NCBI GenBank assembly: GCA_015231955.1
Contig: JADGAN010000018.1
Coordinates: 1 to 64,000, forward strand
From: Oligoflexia bacterium
GTDB taxonomy: Bacteria > Bdellovibrionota > Bacteriovoracia > Bacteriovoracales > Bacteriovoracaceae
DNA length: 64,000 bases
Direction: 5' to 3'
The notes under the pieces were generated by a model. It did not search any database. It was not told the DNA's origin and saw only the letters and a list, made by a program, of their open reading frames with translations. A program made the translations under genes and the position numbers. Position 1 is the first letter of the stretch. Every line of letters starts with the position of its first letter. Positions 36,096-45,282 of the stretch are shown here, in pieces.

Positions 36096-36740
36096 ATGAA
36101 AAAAATATTATTCGTATCCTCTTTGCTTGCTATGACAATGGGTCTCTATAGCACAAGGGAAACAATGGCCAATGATCAAACAGATCCATGCAAACAACAT
36201 TGGAATCAGGCAAAGGAAGCTTTTAATCAATGGAAGAAGGAGCCGGCCGGAGTTCCCTATATTGAGGAGATCACTGATCAGGCCTATGGCCATTATGATG
36301 TCAAATCTCTGAGAGATTTTTTGTTTTCAGATTATAATGATTTTATTGCTTTTGGAGGAACAGATAAAGAGGTTAATAAGAGAATTAACCAGTGGATTGT
36401 TGAAAATAATTTTAATAAGGAAAAAGATTTATATGATATCATTAAAGATTTACAAATAAATGATCAAGATCGATCTGCTCAATTTCAAATTTGCGCACTC
36501 CTTTCTTCCTTTAATTTCATAGAAAATGTTAAAGCTCCTCTTTTAAAAGATTGTCGTGAAATGAGAAAGAAGAAATGTTTTAATAATCAACTCATCCAAC
36601 TAGAATCACCCTCAATATGTAGTGTTGAAAAAAGCAACACTCTTCCTATCAATAGAGATAATCAACCCATCAAGAAAGAAGGATTTTTTTCTTTTTTCAA
36701 AAAAATATTTTCTAATAGTAAGCGTTCTTCGGAAAAGTAG
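36096..36740 (+). CDS. Small exported protein
   Basis: A 214-residue protein with signal peptide (KKILFVSSLLAMTMGLY) and several cysteines (DPCKQHW, QICALL, KDCREMRKKKC, SICSVE). The tail is lysine-rich (IFSNSKRSSEK). A ribosome site AAGGAATAGG lies before the ATG. Codon use is clearly more A+T-rich than in the flanking lipoprotein and barrel genes, suggesting separate origin. No known family recognised. Confidence 0.55.
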   Translation: MKKILFVSSLLAMTMGLYSTRETMANDQTDPCKQHWNQAKEAFNQWKKEPAGVPYIEEITDQAYGHYDVKSLRDFLFSDYNDFIAFGGTDKEVNKRINQWIVENNFNKEKDLYDIIKDLQINDQDRSAQFQICALLSSFNFIENVKAPLLKDCREMRKKKCFNNQLIQLESPSICSVEKSNTLPINRDNQPIKKEGFFSFFKKIFSNSKRSSEK

Positions 36741-36789
36741 ATACCAAGAGATGGCCTTTAAGCTTATTACTTTGAGGGATAGCAATAGA

Positions 36790-37401
36790 TCATAGGCGAA
36801 TACCTATCAAGAAGATGTAATCTTTTTGATGGGTGCTTCTTTCACTAAAAGACCCAGCATTTAAGTTCGCAAGGCCATAGGTGTAGCGAAACTGAAAATC
36901 AAAAATGGCGAGTTTTGCACCAATTCCGATCAATGCCCCATAATCCAACTTATTTAATTTTGCCTCTGCAAAGGTGTAGCTTTGAGTGATGGTATCGTCG
37001 CTATCTTTGGCCTTGGTGTTGACGTTACCAAAACCTGTACCGAAGTAGAGGCCAGCAATAAAAAAGACCCTCGGGGGAAAGCTTAAGCGAAAAGTAAGTG
37101 GCAGCTGCAAGAAGTTATTGCTCTCAGTATAGATACTGCTGTAACGAATTTCACGCTTAAGATAAAAGAGGCCTGCATCCATGGTGGCAATCGGCGGTTT
37201 GCTTTTTCCAAACGTAAGCAGTGTGGTCTCAATACCCACAGCGGGCCCGATGCCAACGCTGGAGGTGGTACTGCGTTCAGGGTCGGCGGTGACTCTTTGA
37301 GAGAAATTAGCACCAGCATAAAGACCAAAAGCGTACGCTGTATTGGTAAGTGCTAGCAGTACAAAGATTAAAGCTACTCTTTTTGTCATAGGCCTATTCA
37401 T
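36790..37401 (-). CDS. Small outer-membrane beta-barrel
   Basis: About 203 residues with signal peptide (VALIFVLLALTNTAYA) and OmpA/PorT-like strands: LYAGANFSQRV, GVGPAVGIETTLL, RYTYGLANLN, ending DYIFLIGIRL. The next start is five bases after the stop of the upstream lipoprotein, so the two are an operon. The frame extends to 37446 within the lipoprotein gene, without a better ribosome site. A structural or binding role in the outer membrane is likely. Confidence 0.65.
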   Translation of the reverse strand: MNRPMTKRVALIFVLLALTNTAYAFGLYAGANFSQRVTADPERSTTSSVGIGPAVGIETTLLTFGKSKPPIATMDAGLFYLKREIRYSSIYTESNNFLQLPLTFRLSFPPRVFFIAGLYFGTGFGNVNTKAKDSDDTITQSYTFAEAKLNKLDYGALIGIGAKLAIFDFQFRYTYGLANLNAGSFSERSTHQKDYIFLIGIRL

Positions 37402-37405
37402 CTGG

Positions 37406-38674
37406 TTAAAAAGTATCGATTGCAGATAACTCATATGAGACGGCAATCTCTTTATTTAAAAAGCTACAACCACCCAAATCAAAGTTGGGATAATTTTTAC
37501 ACACAAACTTAGCAGTGCCACTGCTACCGGCCGTCGTGAGTCGTGTAAACTCCTTAATCATGGGAGCTTGGTAGTCGCTAAAGCTAAGGGTGCTGTCGCT
37601 GCTAGAGGTGGAGATGCTAAAAATTTGGTTAAAGGGGGGAGCACCACCATCAGTTGTCAGGGAGGTGTAAAGGGGCGTGAGCTCCGCCCCATAAATAGTG
37701 CCACTCTTTCCTTGAACATAAAAGAGCTCTAAACGGACATCATAGGCAAGAATATTGTTGTAGTGAAAAAGGTAAGTTTCACGCACCAGAGTCTCTCCTT
37801 GATAATAGGGAATGGGAATTAAGTTCAGTGCAGGCATTACGATTGCTTGCCCTGTCGTCCCTTCACCATTGAGACGGATCATACTCTCTTTGAGTCCACT
37901 GGTAAGAGCACTTTTGATCAGGCCATCGGGATTAAAAGCAAGCCCCAGGCGCATCGATTTTTTGCTCTCAATATCGTCGCGAGAGATCACAAAGGGAGAG
38001 GTAAATTTAAACCAAGAGCCTCCACTATTGAGCGTAACCACCGCTTCAGAGGCGGGCCCAGTGGTGAGATCATCCACAATAAGATAGGAGGCGCCAGTAT
38101 CGTAGGTAGAGTCGGCGCCATCCTCTGTATAGTAGGTAACAGAGGCGTCCATCATCGGCACGCTGGCAGTGATTTTGATCGGAGCAAACCAGCTGATCAC
38201 ACCATAGTTGTAGCTGCCGATGTGAGTGGCATTGAGGGTGATCTTGTTGCTGTTTAGTTGACTTAAGCTCGTCGCACTCATGAGGTCGATATACTTATAG
38301 GGATCACTCTCACTGCGTGCAGCGGTGGCGTTATAGCTATTGAATTCATCGGTTCCCGGGGCGGTGTAAAGGGAGAAGCAGCCGCGCGGGTTGCTAAAGA
38401 GGGCACCACTTACTTGCAAGGTTTTACAGAGGCGAATTTCGCGAATGTAGTATTGGAGTGAGCTTAGCTCTGCCGCGCTTGCCATTCCAAAGTTGGAGGT
38501 GGCGAGCGCTAGTGGTGGCCGTAATGGTGCTGCTGCTGCTGCTGCTGACAAACTTGTGTTGATCAGATTGAGTTGTAACGGTCCTGCGGGAGGAGGATCA
38601 TCACTAATCCCACAACTGCTAAAGAGCATGAGCATGAGTGTAGCAAGCAAGAGGAAAAGCTTTACCATGTTCAT
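37406..38674 (-). CDS. Lipoprotein, alanine-run and beta-rich
   Basis: A 422-residue lipoprotein with a lipobox at FSSC (about residue 21). A run of six alanines (residues about 43-48) is encoded by near-identical codons at about 38528-38550. Beyond this the mature part is beta-rich, with segments such as GSYNYGVISWFAP and ASYLIVDDLTTGP, similar in style to bacterial surface lipoproteins with Ig-like folds. It comes directly before the small barrel and may be exported with it. No known family recognised. Confidence 0.6.
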   Translation of the reverse strand: MNMVKLFLLLATLMLMLFSSCGISDDPPPAGPLQLNLINTSLSAAAAAAPLRPPLALATSNFGMASAAELSSLQYYIREIRLCKTLQVSGALFSNPRGCFSLYTAPGTDEFNSYNATAARSESDPYKYIDLMSATSLSQLNSNKITLNATHIGSYNYGVISWFAPIKITASVPMMDASVTYYTEDGADSTYDTGASYLIVDDLTTGPASEAVVTLNSGGSWFKFTSPFVISRDDIESKKSMRLGLAFNPDGLIKSALTSGLKESMIRLNGEGTTGQAIVMPALNLIPIPYYQGETLVRETYLFHYNNILAYDVRLELFYVQGKSGTIYGAELTPLYTSLTTDGGAPPFNQIFSISTSSSDSTLSFSDYQAPMIKEFTRLTTAGSSGTAKFVCKNYPNFDLGGCSFLNKEIAVSYELSAIDTF

Positions 38675-38779
38675 AGATACATCCCAGAAAATTTATAAGC
38701 TTAGAACTTAAATCTAGTTTAAGCTTACAAAAAATTAATCAGATTCAAAATCTTAAAAGACAGCAATTTTTTTTTACGT

Positions 38780-39181
38780 TTAAAAGTTTAATCCCACTTC
38801 CAAACCGCCGGCGCTCTTTTGGCCATTTTCGTCGTGATAAAGGATGGGGCGAATGTCTATTTTAGGGCCATAGTAGTATTTCTCATAGTTCCCTTTGTAA
38901 AAGGCAGAGTAGATGGCAATAATGGCATTAACGCCAGAGAGAAAGGAGGAGCTGTAAAAGAGGGCCACTCGTTTAGCACGCTCTTCTTGGGCAAAAATTT
39001 GTAACAGGTGACCGGCCAATTCTGGCGAGGTGTACTGCATTTTTTCTTTATTGGAAAGCAGCTCATAGAAACTTCCCTCGATGGAAGGGGAGTTGATCCG
39101 ATAGATGCTTCTTCCGATGTTGATGATGCCGATGGTTTGAATGCCAGTGTAAGCGACTTTTAGCTTTTTTTGAATCGACAC
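38780..39181 (-). CDS. Small hypothetical protein
   Basis: A 133-residue protein with two moderately hydrophobic segments (VAYTGIQTIGIINIG and ALFYSSSFLSGVNAIIAIYSAFY) and a beta-like C-terminus ending in GLEVGLNF. The layout, with a helical hydrophobic part before an aromatic-ended strand, could be a small membrane-associated protein. Its first 22 bases overlap the end of the gmhB remnant. No known family recognised. Confidence 0.5.
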   Translation of the reverse strand: MSIQKKLKVAYTGIQTIGIINIGRSIYRINSPSIEGSFYELLSNKEKMQYTSPELAGHLLQIFAQEERAKRVALFYSSSFLSGVNAIIAIYSAFYKGNYEKYYYGPKIDIRPILYHDENGQKSAGGLEVGLNF

Positions 39182-39417
39182 AAAATAGCTTTACAACCGG
39201 CCCTATTGGCCGCCACCACAATCCGATCTCCCAAAAGATAACTTCTTTTTAGATCGAGATTAAACTCTTCTGCTGCTTGCATGATCATACCACTTTTAGG
39301 CTTCCGACAATCGCAAAGCACTCGATATTTGGCCATAGTGGCATGCGGATGGTGCGGACAATAGTAAATTTTATTAAAAGAAGCGTTACGATTTTTTTGT
39401 AAAAGGCCCTTTTGCAA
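39160..39417 (-). pseudogene. gmhB remnant (C-terminal half)
   Basis: The 85-residue frame contains the C-terminal half of D-glycero-beta-D-manno-heptose 1,7-bisphosphate 7-phosphatase: YYCPHHP, CDCRKPKSGM and the fourth HAD motif region GDRIVVAANRAGCKAI. The N-terminal half with the nucleophile DxD is absent. In the last motif the expected Asp after the GDR stretch is lost, with two residues missing. No start signal is seen. It looks like a decayed fragment. Confidence 0.7.
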
Positions 39418-39601
39418 GCTTAAAAAATATTGCTGCTTCCCCTATGATCAAAGTTTAAATTCGTTGAAGCTCCTCTGGCAATAACTCTTTTTTTCCTTGT
39501 AAAATCATCTGTATAATTAATTTTAGTATTTTACAGATATTTATTGACCATGTTAAAAATAAGCTATACTTTGATAAATACGTATTTACAGAGGATTTTT
39601 C
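39418..39601. other. Short gap with TGTAAAAT inverted repeat
   Basis: Nothing coding. A TGTAAAAT / ATTTTACA dyad about 39 bases overall (about 39497-39536) lies before a TTGACC (39543-39548) and TATACT pair 15 bases apart. These might control the downstream ATPase. Both are weak signals. Confidence 0.3.
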
Positions 39602-41029
39602 ATGGATACCTTTTATGGGCGCAATGAGGAGTTAACGCTGTTAAAAGAGCAGCTAGCGCAAAAAAGACCTTCTTTAATTACAATTCAAGGGCGGCGGCGT
39701 GTTGGAAAAAGCACGCTGATTAAATATTTTGCCAGTCAAAACCAGATCACTCTTTTTGAATTCCAGGGATTGCCTCCGAGACCAAAACTTTCCAATAATG
39801 ATCAACTAAAGCACTTTGCATCAACCTTGTCCCAATACTTGAATGTAAAAAAAATTGAGTTTCACGACTGGAGTGAGGCCTTTGCCCAGCTAGGAAAGCT
39901 CTCTAGCAATAAAAAGCAGATTATTTTTCTTGATGAGATCTCATGGATGGGAGGCAAAGACCCAGACTTTGCAGGAAAACTAAAAGTGGAGTGGGATCGT
40001 GAATTGTCCCAAAAATCGGGACTAATGCTCGTTCTTTGTGGTTCTGTTTCCAGCTGGATTCAAAAAAATATTCTACAAAATACTGGTTTTGTAGGTCGAG
40101 TCTCCTTAGAAATTTATTTAAAAGAGCTCTCCTTAAAAGAGAGCTATCAACTGCTTACTCAATATTCAAAGAAACTATCCACACTGGAATTTGCTCAAAT
40201 TGTTGCCATTACCGGGGGAGTTCCTCGATACTTAGAGGCGTTTGATATAAGAAAGAGCAGCGAAAGCAATATCAAAAAACTTTGCTTTAGTCGTGAAGGC
40301 CTGCTTTTTAGTGAGTTTGAGAAAATTTTTGCAGAAATTTTTGGAAAACGCAACACATTCTATTCTAACATTTTAAAAAGCGCCATCGAGAAGCGCCTAT
40401 CACCGTCAGAATTAGCTAAGACCATTGACCACCCTCTCAATGGTGATTTCACTGAAATGCTAAGTGATCTGGAACTTGGTGGATTTATAACTCGTGATTA
40501 CACCTGGGATCTCTCAGGAAAGTCCTCGAAGATCAGTCGCGTGCGTATTTCAGATAACTACTCTCGTTTTTATCTTAAATATATTCTTCCCAAACAATCT
40601 TTAATCTTAAAAAAATCGCTACAAACCACTGATGAGCTAGCAATCAATTGGCCAACCATTTTTGGGTATCAGTTTGAAAATTTAGTGCTCCAGAATGCTT
40701 CAAAACTTTTCGAAATTATTGGTATCCCCTATTCAGAAATTGAACAATTCGGTTCTTTTTTTCAAACAGCGACGAAAGCGCGGAAAGGTGTGCAAATCGA
40801 TTTTTTGATTCAAGCACGTAAAGGTCTTTTGCACTTATGTGAGATTAAATCTGGAAGCAGAATTTCCACAGAGGTCATCGAAGAGGTCAAAGAAAAAACT
40901 TTTCGTCTAAAACTCCCCAAGAAATTTTCAGTTCGTCACTATCTCATTTATCTTGGAGAACTTTCAGACGCTCTTGTAAGTGCCAATTATTTTGACAAAT
41001 TTATCCCTTTCGAATCACTCTATTCCTAA
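39602..41029 (+). CDS. DUF234-type archaeal-like ATPase
   Basis: A 475-residue protein of the STAND/MNS-like ATPase class often named ATPase AAA with DUF234. Walker A is GRRRVGKST (residues 30-38) and Walker B IIFLDE (107-112). A winged-helix part follows (TIDHPLNGDFTEMLSDLELGGFITR), and the C-terminus has GVQIDFLIQARKGLLHLCEIKSG, a PD-(D/E)xK nuclease-like core with D and E-x-K. These proteins are common in archaea and sporadic in bacteria and often travel with mobile DNA; a defence or toxin-like role is suspected. GAGG lies upstream of the ATG. Sequence composition is A+T-rich. Confidence 0.8.
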   Translation: MDTFYGRNEELTLLKEQLAQKRPSLITIQGRRRVGKSTLIKYFASQNQITLFEFQGLPPRPKLSNNDQLKHFASTLSQYLNVKKIEFHDWSEAFAQLGKLSSNKKQIIFLDEISWMGGKDPDFAGKLKVEWDRELSQKSGLMLVLCGSVSSWIQKNILQNTGFVGRVSLEIYLKELSLKESYQLLTQYSKKLSTLEFAQIVAITGGVPRYLEAFDIRKSSESNIKKLCFSREGLLFSEFEKIFAEIFGKRNTFYSNILKSAIEKRLSPSELAKTIDHPLNGDFTEMLSDLELGGFITRDYTWDLSGKSSKISRVRISDNYSRFYLKYILPKQSLILKKSLQTTDELAINWPTIFGYQFENLVLQNASKLFEIIGIPYSEIEQFGSFFQTATKARKGVQIDFLIQARKGLLHLCEIKSGSRISTEVIEEVKEKTFRLKLPKKFSVRHYLIYLGELSDALVSANYFDKFIPFESLYS

Positions 41030-41367
41030 AGCGGACTTCGTCAGCGGCCTACAGTCATCAGTTTTGTCATCAGCAACTATACAAAAACTACCAATGTCAA
41101 TAATCGACGATTATCGGTGGTTTCTCTATGCGATTAGTCCAGTAGTTGTAATATTTCGTGGAGAAGCTATGCTAGCACATAATCGTGAAAAACCGCCTTG
41201 AATATTTTACACCCAAAATTTATTGAGTCGTTCCATCTGTTTCTTATAAATATTTAACTTTATTTAAATTTAGGAAATTAATGAAGAAGGAGGAAATTGC
41301 GATATCTGATCATGCTATTCTACTTTCTGATGCTATCTGTAAGCTATGAGGGAGAGTGGGAGGATCT
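41030..41367. other. Intergenic region before the ankyrin protein
   Basis: Some 330 bases without a convincing gene. The last part holds an A+T-rich promoter-like stretch (41230-41280) and GGGAGGA just before the start at 41368. A short Pro/Ser-type frame near 41000-41200 has no ribosome site and is taken as noise. Confidence 0.4.
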
Positions 41368-44300
41368 ATGAGACGACAGTTTGGTTTGATGATCTCTATG
41401 TTATCTTTTGTTGTTCAAGGTGCTTTGATTGCTTTTGTTCAAGCGGCGGTTGATCCTGATGAATTACGCGATCAAATTAGCAAACGAATAGAGCGCGTAT
41501 CAGAGTTTAAGGAAATTGCTTTGCTTGCAAAAAAACATCATGTTCCTATCTATCTTTTTGGAGGAGCAGCAGCTGCGTTTGCTCACTATGTGCGCTGGGA
41601 TCTTGAACGAGAATCGGGCGCAAATCTTACGGCCTCCTTTTTTGATTATCAGCTAGACAACATCTACAAGAAAGGTCAAGATCTCGATCTTGTCATTGAT
41701 GCCACTCCAGAGATCGTTAGTTCTATCGAACAAGAAATATATGCCTTGCCGGCCTTTAAGAACAAGCAACAACCCATTAAAATTGATGCCCGTCCTTTAA
41801 AATACTCCTATGGAAAAGATGAGGCGCTTCTTAATAATCCTAGTTATCTCAATCAAAATAACGATTCTAACTCCACCGGATTAATTGCCATTGATGTTCC
41901 CATAATCCATGATCTTAAAGCTGATTTCAAGGAGAGTGTGGCCTCTGAAATTCCCTTTTTAAGAGATGTGGCCGCAGGGACAATCACCTATTACTACGAT
42001 GAGGCAAAACACGCCTCTACCGCACGCTTTAAAGAGGGGCTAAATCCACCAATCCTTTCCGTCATTCGTTTTTTAAACAAGGCCTTTCAATACGATTTAG
42101 TCGATCAGATTTCCCCCGAAACCTGGAAAGCTCTTGAGGCCGCACTTCTAAAATTTGATCCCCACAAAGAGGGTCTTCTTGGAGACGATGTAGTAGGGGG
42201 ATATGTCAAATCATGGATAAAGTCCAATGGTGTAAAACTCATTCAGAATGCTAGCGATTTAGAAAAGGCCTATAAGATTTTAGAAAAGTTAAAGGTGGAA
42301 GAAGGTGGACGCAGTTTAAAGGATGCTTTAAAGGCGATCAGTGGAAGCAGGCCTCGTCCTTATGAACTAGGATGGTGGATGAGCAAAGAACCTCTTCGCT
42401 CTAGCGATGAGGATTTGACTTTGGAGCGATGTCCAGAGGAGAAGCGAGCAGGCGTGGTTCTGGGAAAATCTTTACCACCGCATTCTGATATTATTGTATC
42501 TCATGAGACCAGTAGTTTAGATGCCTATTTTTCGATTACAAACTCCATCCATAACAAACCCAATATTTTTATCTCTCGTCAAGGCGTTGCCGATGAAGCG
42601 GCAATGTATGGTGATGGCCTTTATACGCGCTTAGGACAAACAGGAGGGAGAGGAACTGGCTTCACCATTCGCTTTAAAGTTGACCCTAACGCCTGTGAGG
42701 GAAGTGACTTTAAGCAAGTGCCAACGGGAATTGTTTTCCTCAATAGAAAAGCACTCTCCTTGCTTGATGAAAGTGCCCAAATCGAGTTCCAAGACTATTT
42801 GACAATGATTACAAATAAGAGTGAGCTCTTATTTGCAAACAACAATAAGGCCCTCGCTGCCAAAATCACCAGGAAAATCTCCAATAGATTAAAAAACCTC
42901 ACCGCCATAGAGGAAGAGAGTTTTCAAAAAAAGATCTCACCAGCTTTTATTGAAAGTTATATCTCCGATGACTTTCAAAGCATTAGCAACCCTATTCTAT
43001 GGAACATGATCACAAAAAAAATTATCGCAGAGGGACTCCTCAACCGTTTAAGTGAGGATGGCAAGAGCTGGTTAGAGATTGCCATTCAGAATGAGAATGT
43101 CGAGGCAACCAGATTTTTTCTAAACTTAGGAGTAAAGTCCACTCCCTCCTCCGTACTCGAGGCCATCCAAAATTACATGAAGAGTGACATCATAGCTCTT
43201 TTGCTCTCTCATAAAAATTTTGATTTTAATTCGTTAGAAGCATCTCTAAAAGGAGCATTTTTAGCACATGCTCTAGGAAGGGAGAGAGATGATGAAGAGG
43301 TGCTCCTGGCATTGCTGCAATCCGGGTTCGATCATAACACAAGTTACGATACGTCAGTGAAGAGTGTTCCGTTGTTAAGCATTGCGATTGCTCGGAGGAT
43401 GGATAAGGTTATAGACCTCTTACTGACCTCCTCCAGTTTAGATTTAAACAAAAGTGATGCGAACGGGGATACTGCTTTAGATGTTGCTCTTCGTGCTTCT
43501 ACTCAAGGGATTCAAGGGAGTGACGATCTCGCCGTAAGGTTGATTCAAGCTGGAATAAAGTATAACACTTTATCACTGATGAGTGCTCTTGCAAGTGGCA
43601 TGAAGAAAACGGCAAGTCTGCTTATTGCCCGTGGTGGTCTTGATCTTACTCAAAAAAATAAAGAGGGTAGGAGTGCTTTGGATGTGGCCGTTGTTAAGGG
43701 CAATGATGATGCTGCAGTCGCCTTGATCAATGCCGGAATGGATCCCAATACTATCTTCATATCTAAATCTCCAATAGATTTAAACTTCTCTAATAAACAT
43801 TCATGGTCATCATATTGGCCCTCGAAATCTAATCCATTGTCAAAGAGAGGCGAAAGTGACACAAGCCTACCAATTTTAAGTTTAGCAGTTAAGCGAGGTA
43901 TGGATAAGACTGTGAGTGCGTTGCTATCACGAAAAGATTTAAATCTTGGACTGCAAGATAACGAAGGCAAGACGGCCCTCCATTATGCCATCGAAAATCG
44001 ACAGGATGATATTGCAGTCGCTTTGATTAATGCTGGAGTCAATCCCAATACGATCGTTCATCTTGGTAGTCAGAGTGAATCATCTTCTTCTTGGAATACT
44101 CCTTGTGATACTTCTTTTCAGGATTCTAAGCATCCTGACTTTATGTGGAAGCCAGCTCTCTCTAAGTTAGATTCTTTAACTCCAGCTAAGAAGTTTGACA
44201 TGCGTATGGAGAGATCTTTGCCTTCCCATGATAATGATCTTCCTGTTTTAAGTTTCGCCATTAAAAGAAGCATGGACAAAGTCGTGAATGCTTTATTATC

Positions 44301-45141
44301 ACGTCAAGGCCTTGGTCTCGATCTTGAATTAAAAGACAGCAAGGGCCATACAGCTCTCCATTATGCAATTAAAGGTGAGCAAGATGATCTTGCAGTGGCC
44401 TTGATTAATGCTGGAGCAAAATATGATACTTTATCACTCATGAGTGCTCTTTCCAAGGGAATGAATAAAACGGTCAAGCTACTTCTCTCGCAGGGGAAGT
44501 TTGGTGGACTGAACCTCCAGCAAAAAGATAAAAAGAACAAAAACGCACTTGAAGTTGCACTTGCATTTGCTTCACCGACTAGTGACAATGAAGATGCCGC
44601 CGTCGCCTTGATTAATGCCGGAATCGACCCTAATACGGTCGTTCATACTGATAATCACAGTTACGAAACACGATCAACTAAAAGCGATAATTCTGTGAAG
44701 TTTAATCAATTCGATGTAAAAAAATTGCTAGAGTTTACGGGGTATACCGATCCTTCGTCTTCTGCGCCTTGGGAAGGACGTTGCTCTATACCTTCTTCTT
44801 TTGTTGAGAAGTATGGCCCTGACTTTGGGTGGAAGCCAGGTCGGGCCCAAAGCGGTAATGATGGTGATCTTCCAGCATTAAGTTTTGCCATAAAAAGAAA
44901 AATGAGCAAAGTCGTGAATGCTTTACTATCACGTCAAGATCTAGATCTTGAGTTAAAAGATAGTAAGGGCAAGACAGCTCTTTACTATGCCATCGAGAGC
45001 AAACAAGAGGATGTTGTTGCGGCCTTAATCAATGCTGGTGCAAATACTTCCTCTGTTCGGGATCAACAATTACAAGAGATTGCTACCCAAACGAATATAG
45101 AAAAAGCTAGTAAGGCCTTATTCGAAAGGCATCTCTGGTAA
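41368..45141 (+). CDS. Secreted multi-domain protein: NTase-like, possible ART, ankyrin repeats
   Basis: About 1257 residues. A signal peptide comes first (FGLMISMLSFVVQGALIAFVQA). At residues about 50-120 an NTase-like core is visible: LFGGAAAAFAHYV, then GQDLDLVID, the Gly-Gly and Asp-x-Asp signature of polymerase-beta-type nucleotidyltransferases, with a helical part after it. At about 377-450, SHETSSLDAYF, YGDGLYT and GRGTGFTIRF are spaced like the His-Tyr-(Glu/Gln) sites of ADP-ribosyltransferases. From about 560 to the end there are at least ten ankyrin-type repeats (D.KG.TALHYAI..., VVNALLSR). An exported protein-modifying effector is possible. ATG 41368 has GGGAGGA four bases upstream. 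The stop is followed by the operator array for fic. Confidence 0.72.
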   Translation: MRRQFGLMISMLSFVVQGALIAFVQAAVDPDELRDQISKRIERVSEFKEIALLAKKHHVPIYLFGGAAAAFAHYVRWDLERESGANLTASFFDYQLDNIYKKGQDLDLVIDATPEIVSSIEQEIYALPAFKNKQQPIKIDARPLKYSYGKDEALLNNPSYLNQNNDSNSTGLIAIDVPIIHDLKADFKESVASEIPFLRDVAAGTITYYYDEAKHASTARFKEGLNPPILSVIRFLNKAFQYDLVDQISPETWKALEAALLKFDPHKEGLLGDDVVGGYVKSWIKSNGVKLIQNASDLEKAYKILEKLKVEEGGRSLKDALKAISGSRPRPYELGWWMSKEPLRSSDEDLTLERCPEEKRAGVVLGKSLPPHSDIIVSHETSSLDAYFSITNSIHNKPNIFISRQGVADEAAMYGDGLYTRLGQTGGRGTGFTIRFKVDPNACEGSDFKQVPTGIVFLNRKALSLLDESAQIEFQDYLTMITNKSELLFANNNKALAAKITRKISNRLKNLTAIEEESFQKKISPAFIESYISDDFQSISNPILWNMITKKIIAEGLLNRLSEDGKSWLEIAIQNENVEATRFFLNLGVKSTPSSVLEAIQNYMKSDIIALLLSHKNFDFNSLEASLKGAFLAHALGRERDDEEVLLALLQSGFDHNTSYDTSVKSVPLLSIAIARRMDKVIDLLLTSSSLDLNKSDANGDTALDVALRASTQGIQGSDDLAVRLIQAGIKYNTLSLMSALASGMKKTASLLIARGGLDLTQKNKEGRSALDVAVVKGNDDAAVALINAGMDPNTIFISKSPIDLNFSNKHSWSSYWPSKSNPLSKRGESDTSLPILSLAVKRGMDKTVSALLSRKDLNLGLQDNEGKTALHYAIENRQDDIAVALINAGVNPNTIVHLGSQSESSSSWNTPCDTSFQDSKHPDFMWKPALSKLDSLTPAKKFDMRMERSLPSHDNDLPVLSFAIKRSMDKVVNALLSRQGLGLDLELKDSKGHTALHYAIKGEQDDLAVALINAGAKYDTLSLMSALSKGMNKTVKLLLSQGKFGGLNLQQKDKKNKNALEVALAFASPTSDNEDAAVALINAGIDPNTVVHTDNHSYETRSTKSDNSVKFNQFDVKKLLEFTGYTDPSSSAPWEGRCSIPSSFVEKYGPDFGWKPGRAQSGNDGDLPALSFAIKRKMSKVVNALLSRQDLDLELKDSKGKTALYYAIESKQEDVVAALINAGANTSSVRDQQLQEIATQTNIEKASKALFERHLW

Positions 45142-45182
45142 GCGACAATAGGCAGAGGAGGTCTTTTGTATCGTTGATTTTT

Positions 45183-45244
45183 ACCCGATTAAGCCTTATA
45201 ATCAGGTCATGAAATGACCCGATTAATGAATGCAATCAGGTCAT
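45183..45244. promoter_or_regulatory. Operator-like array of four half-sites
   Basis: AATCAGGTCAT occurs at 45200-45210 and 45234-45244, and its near complement ATGACCCGATT at 45214-45224, with a shorter ACCCGATT at 45183-45190. The middle pair forms an 11-bp dyad with one mismatch and a 3-base spacer. The array lies 38 to 100 bases before the Fic gene start. The Fic protein ends in a winged-helix-like segment, so autoregulation is a good guess. Confidence 0.6.
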
Positions 45245-45282
45245 CTTAGGTTCTTCTAAGAAAATTCAACGGAGCAAAAACA

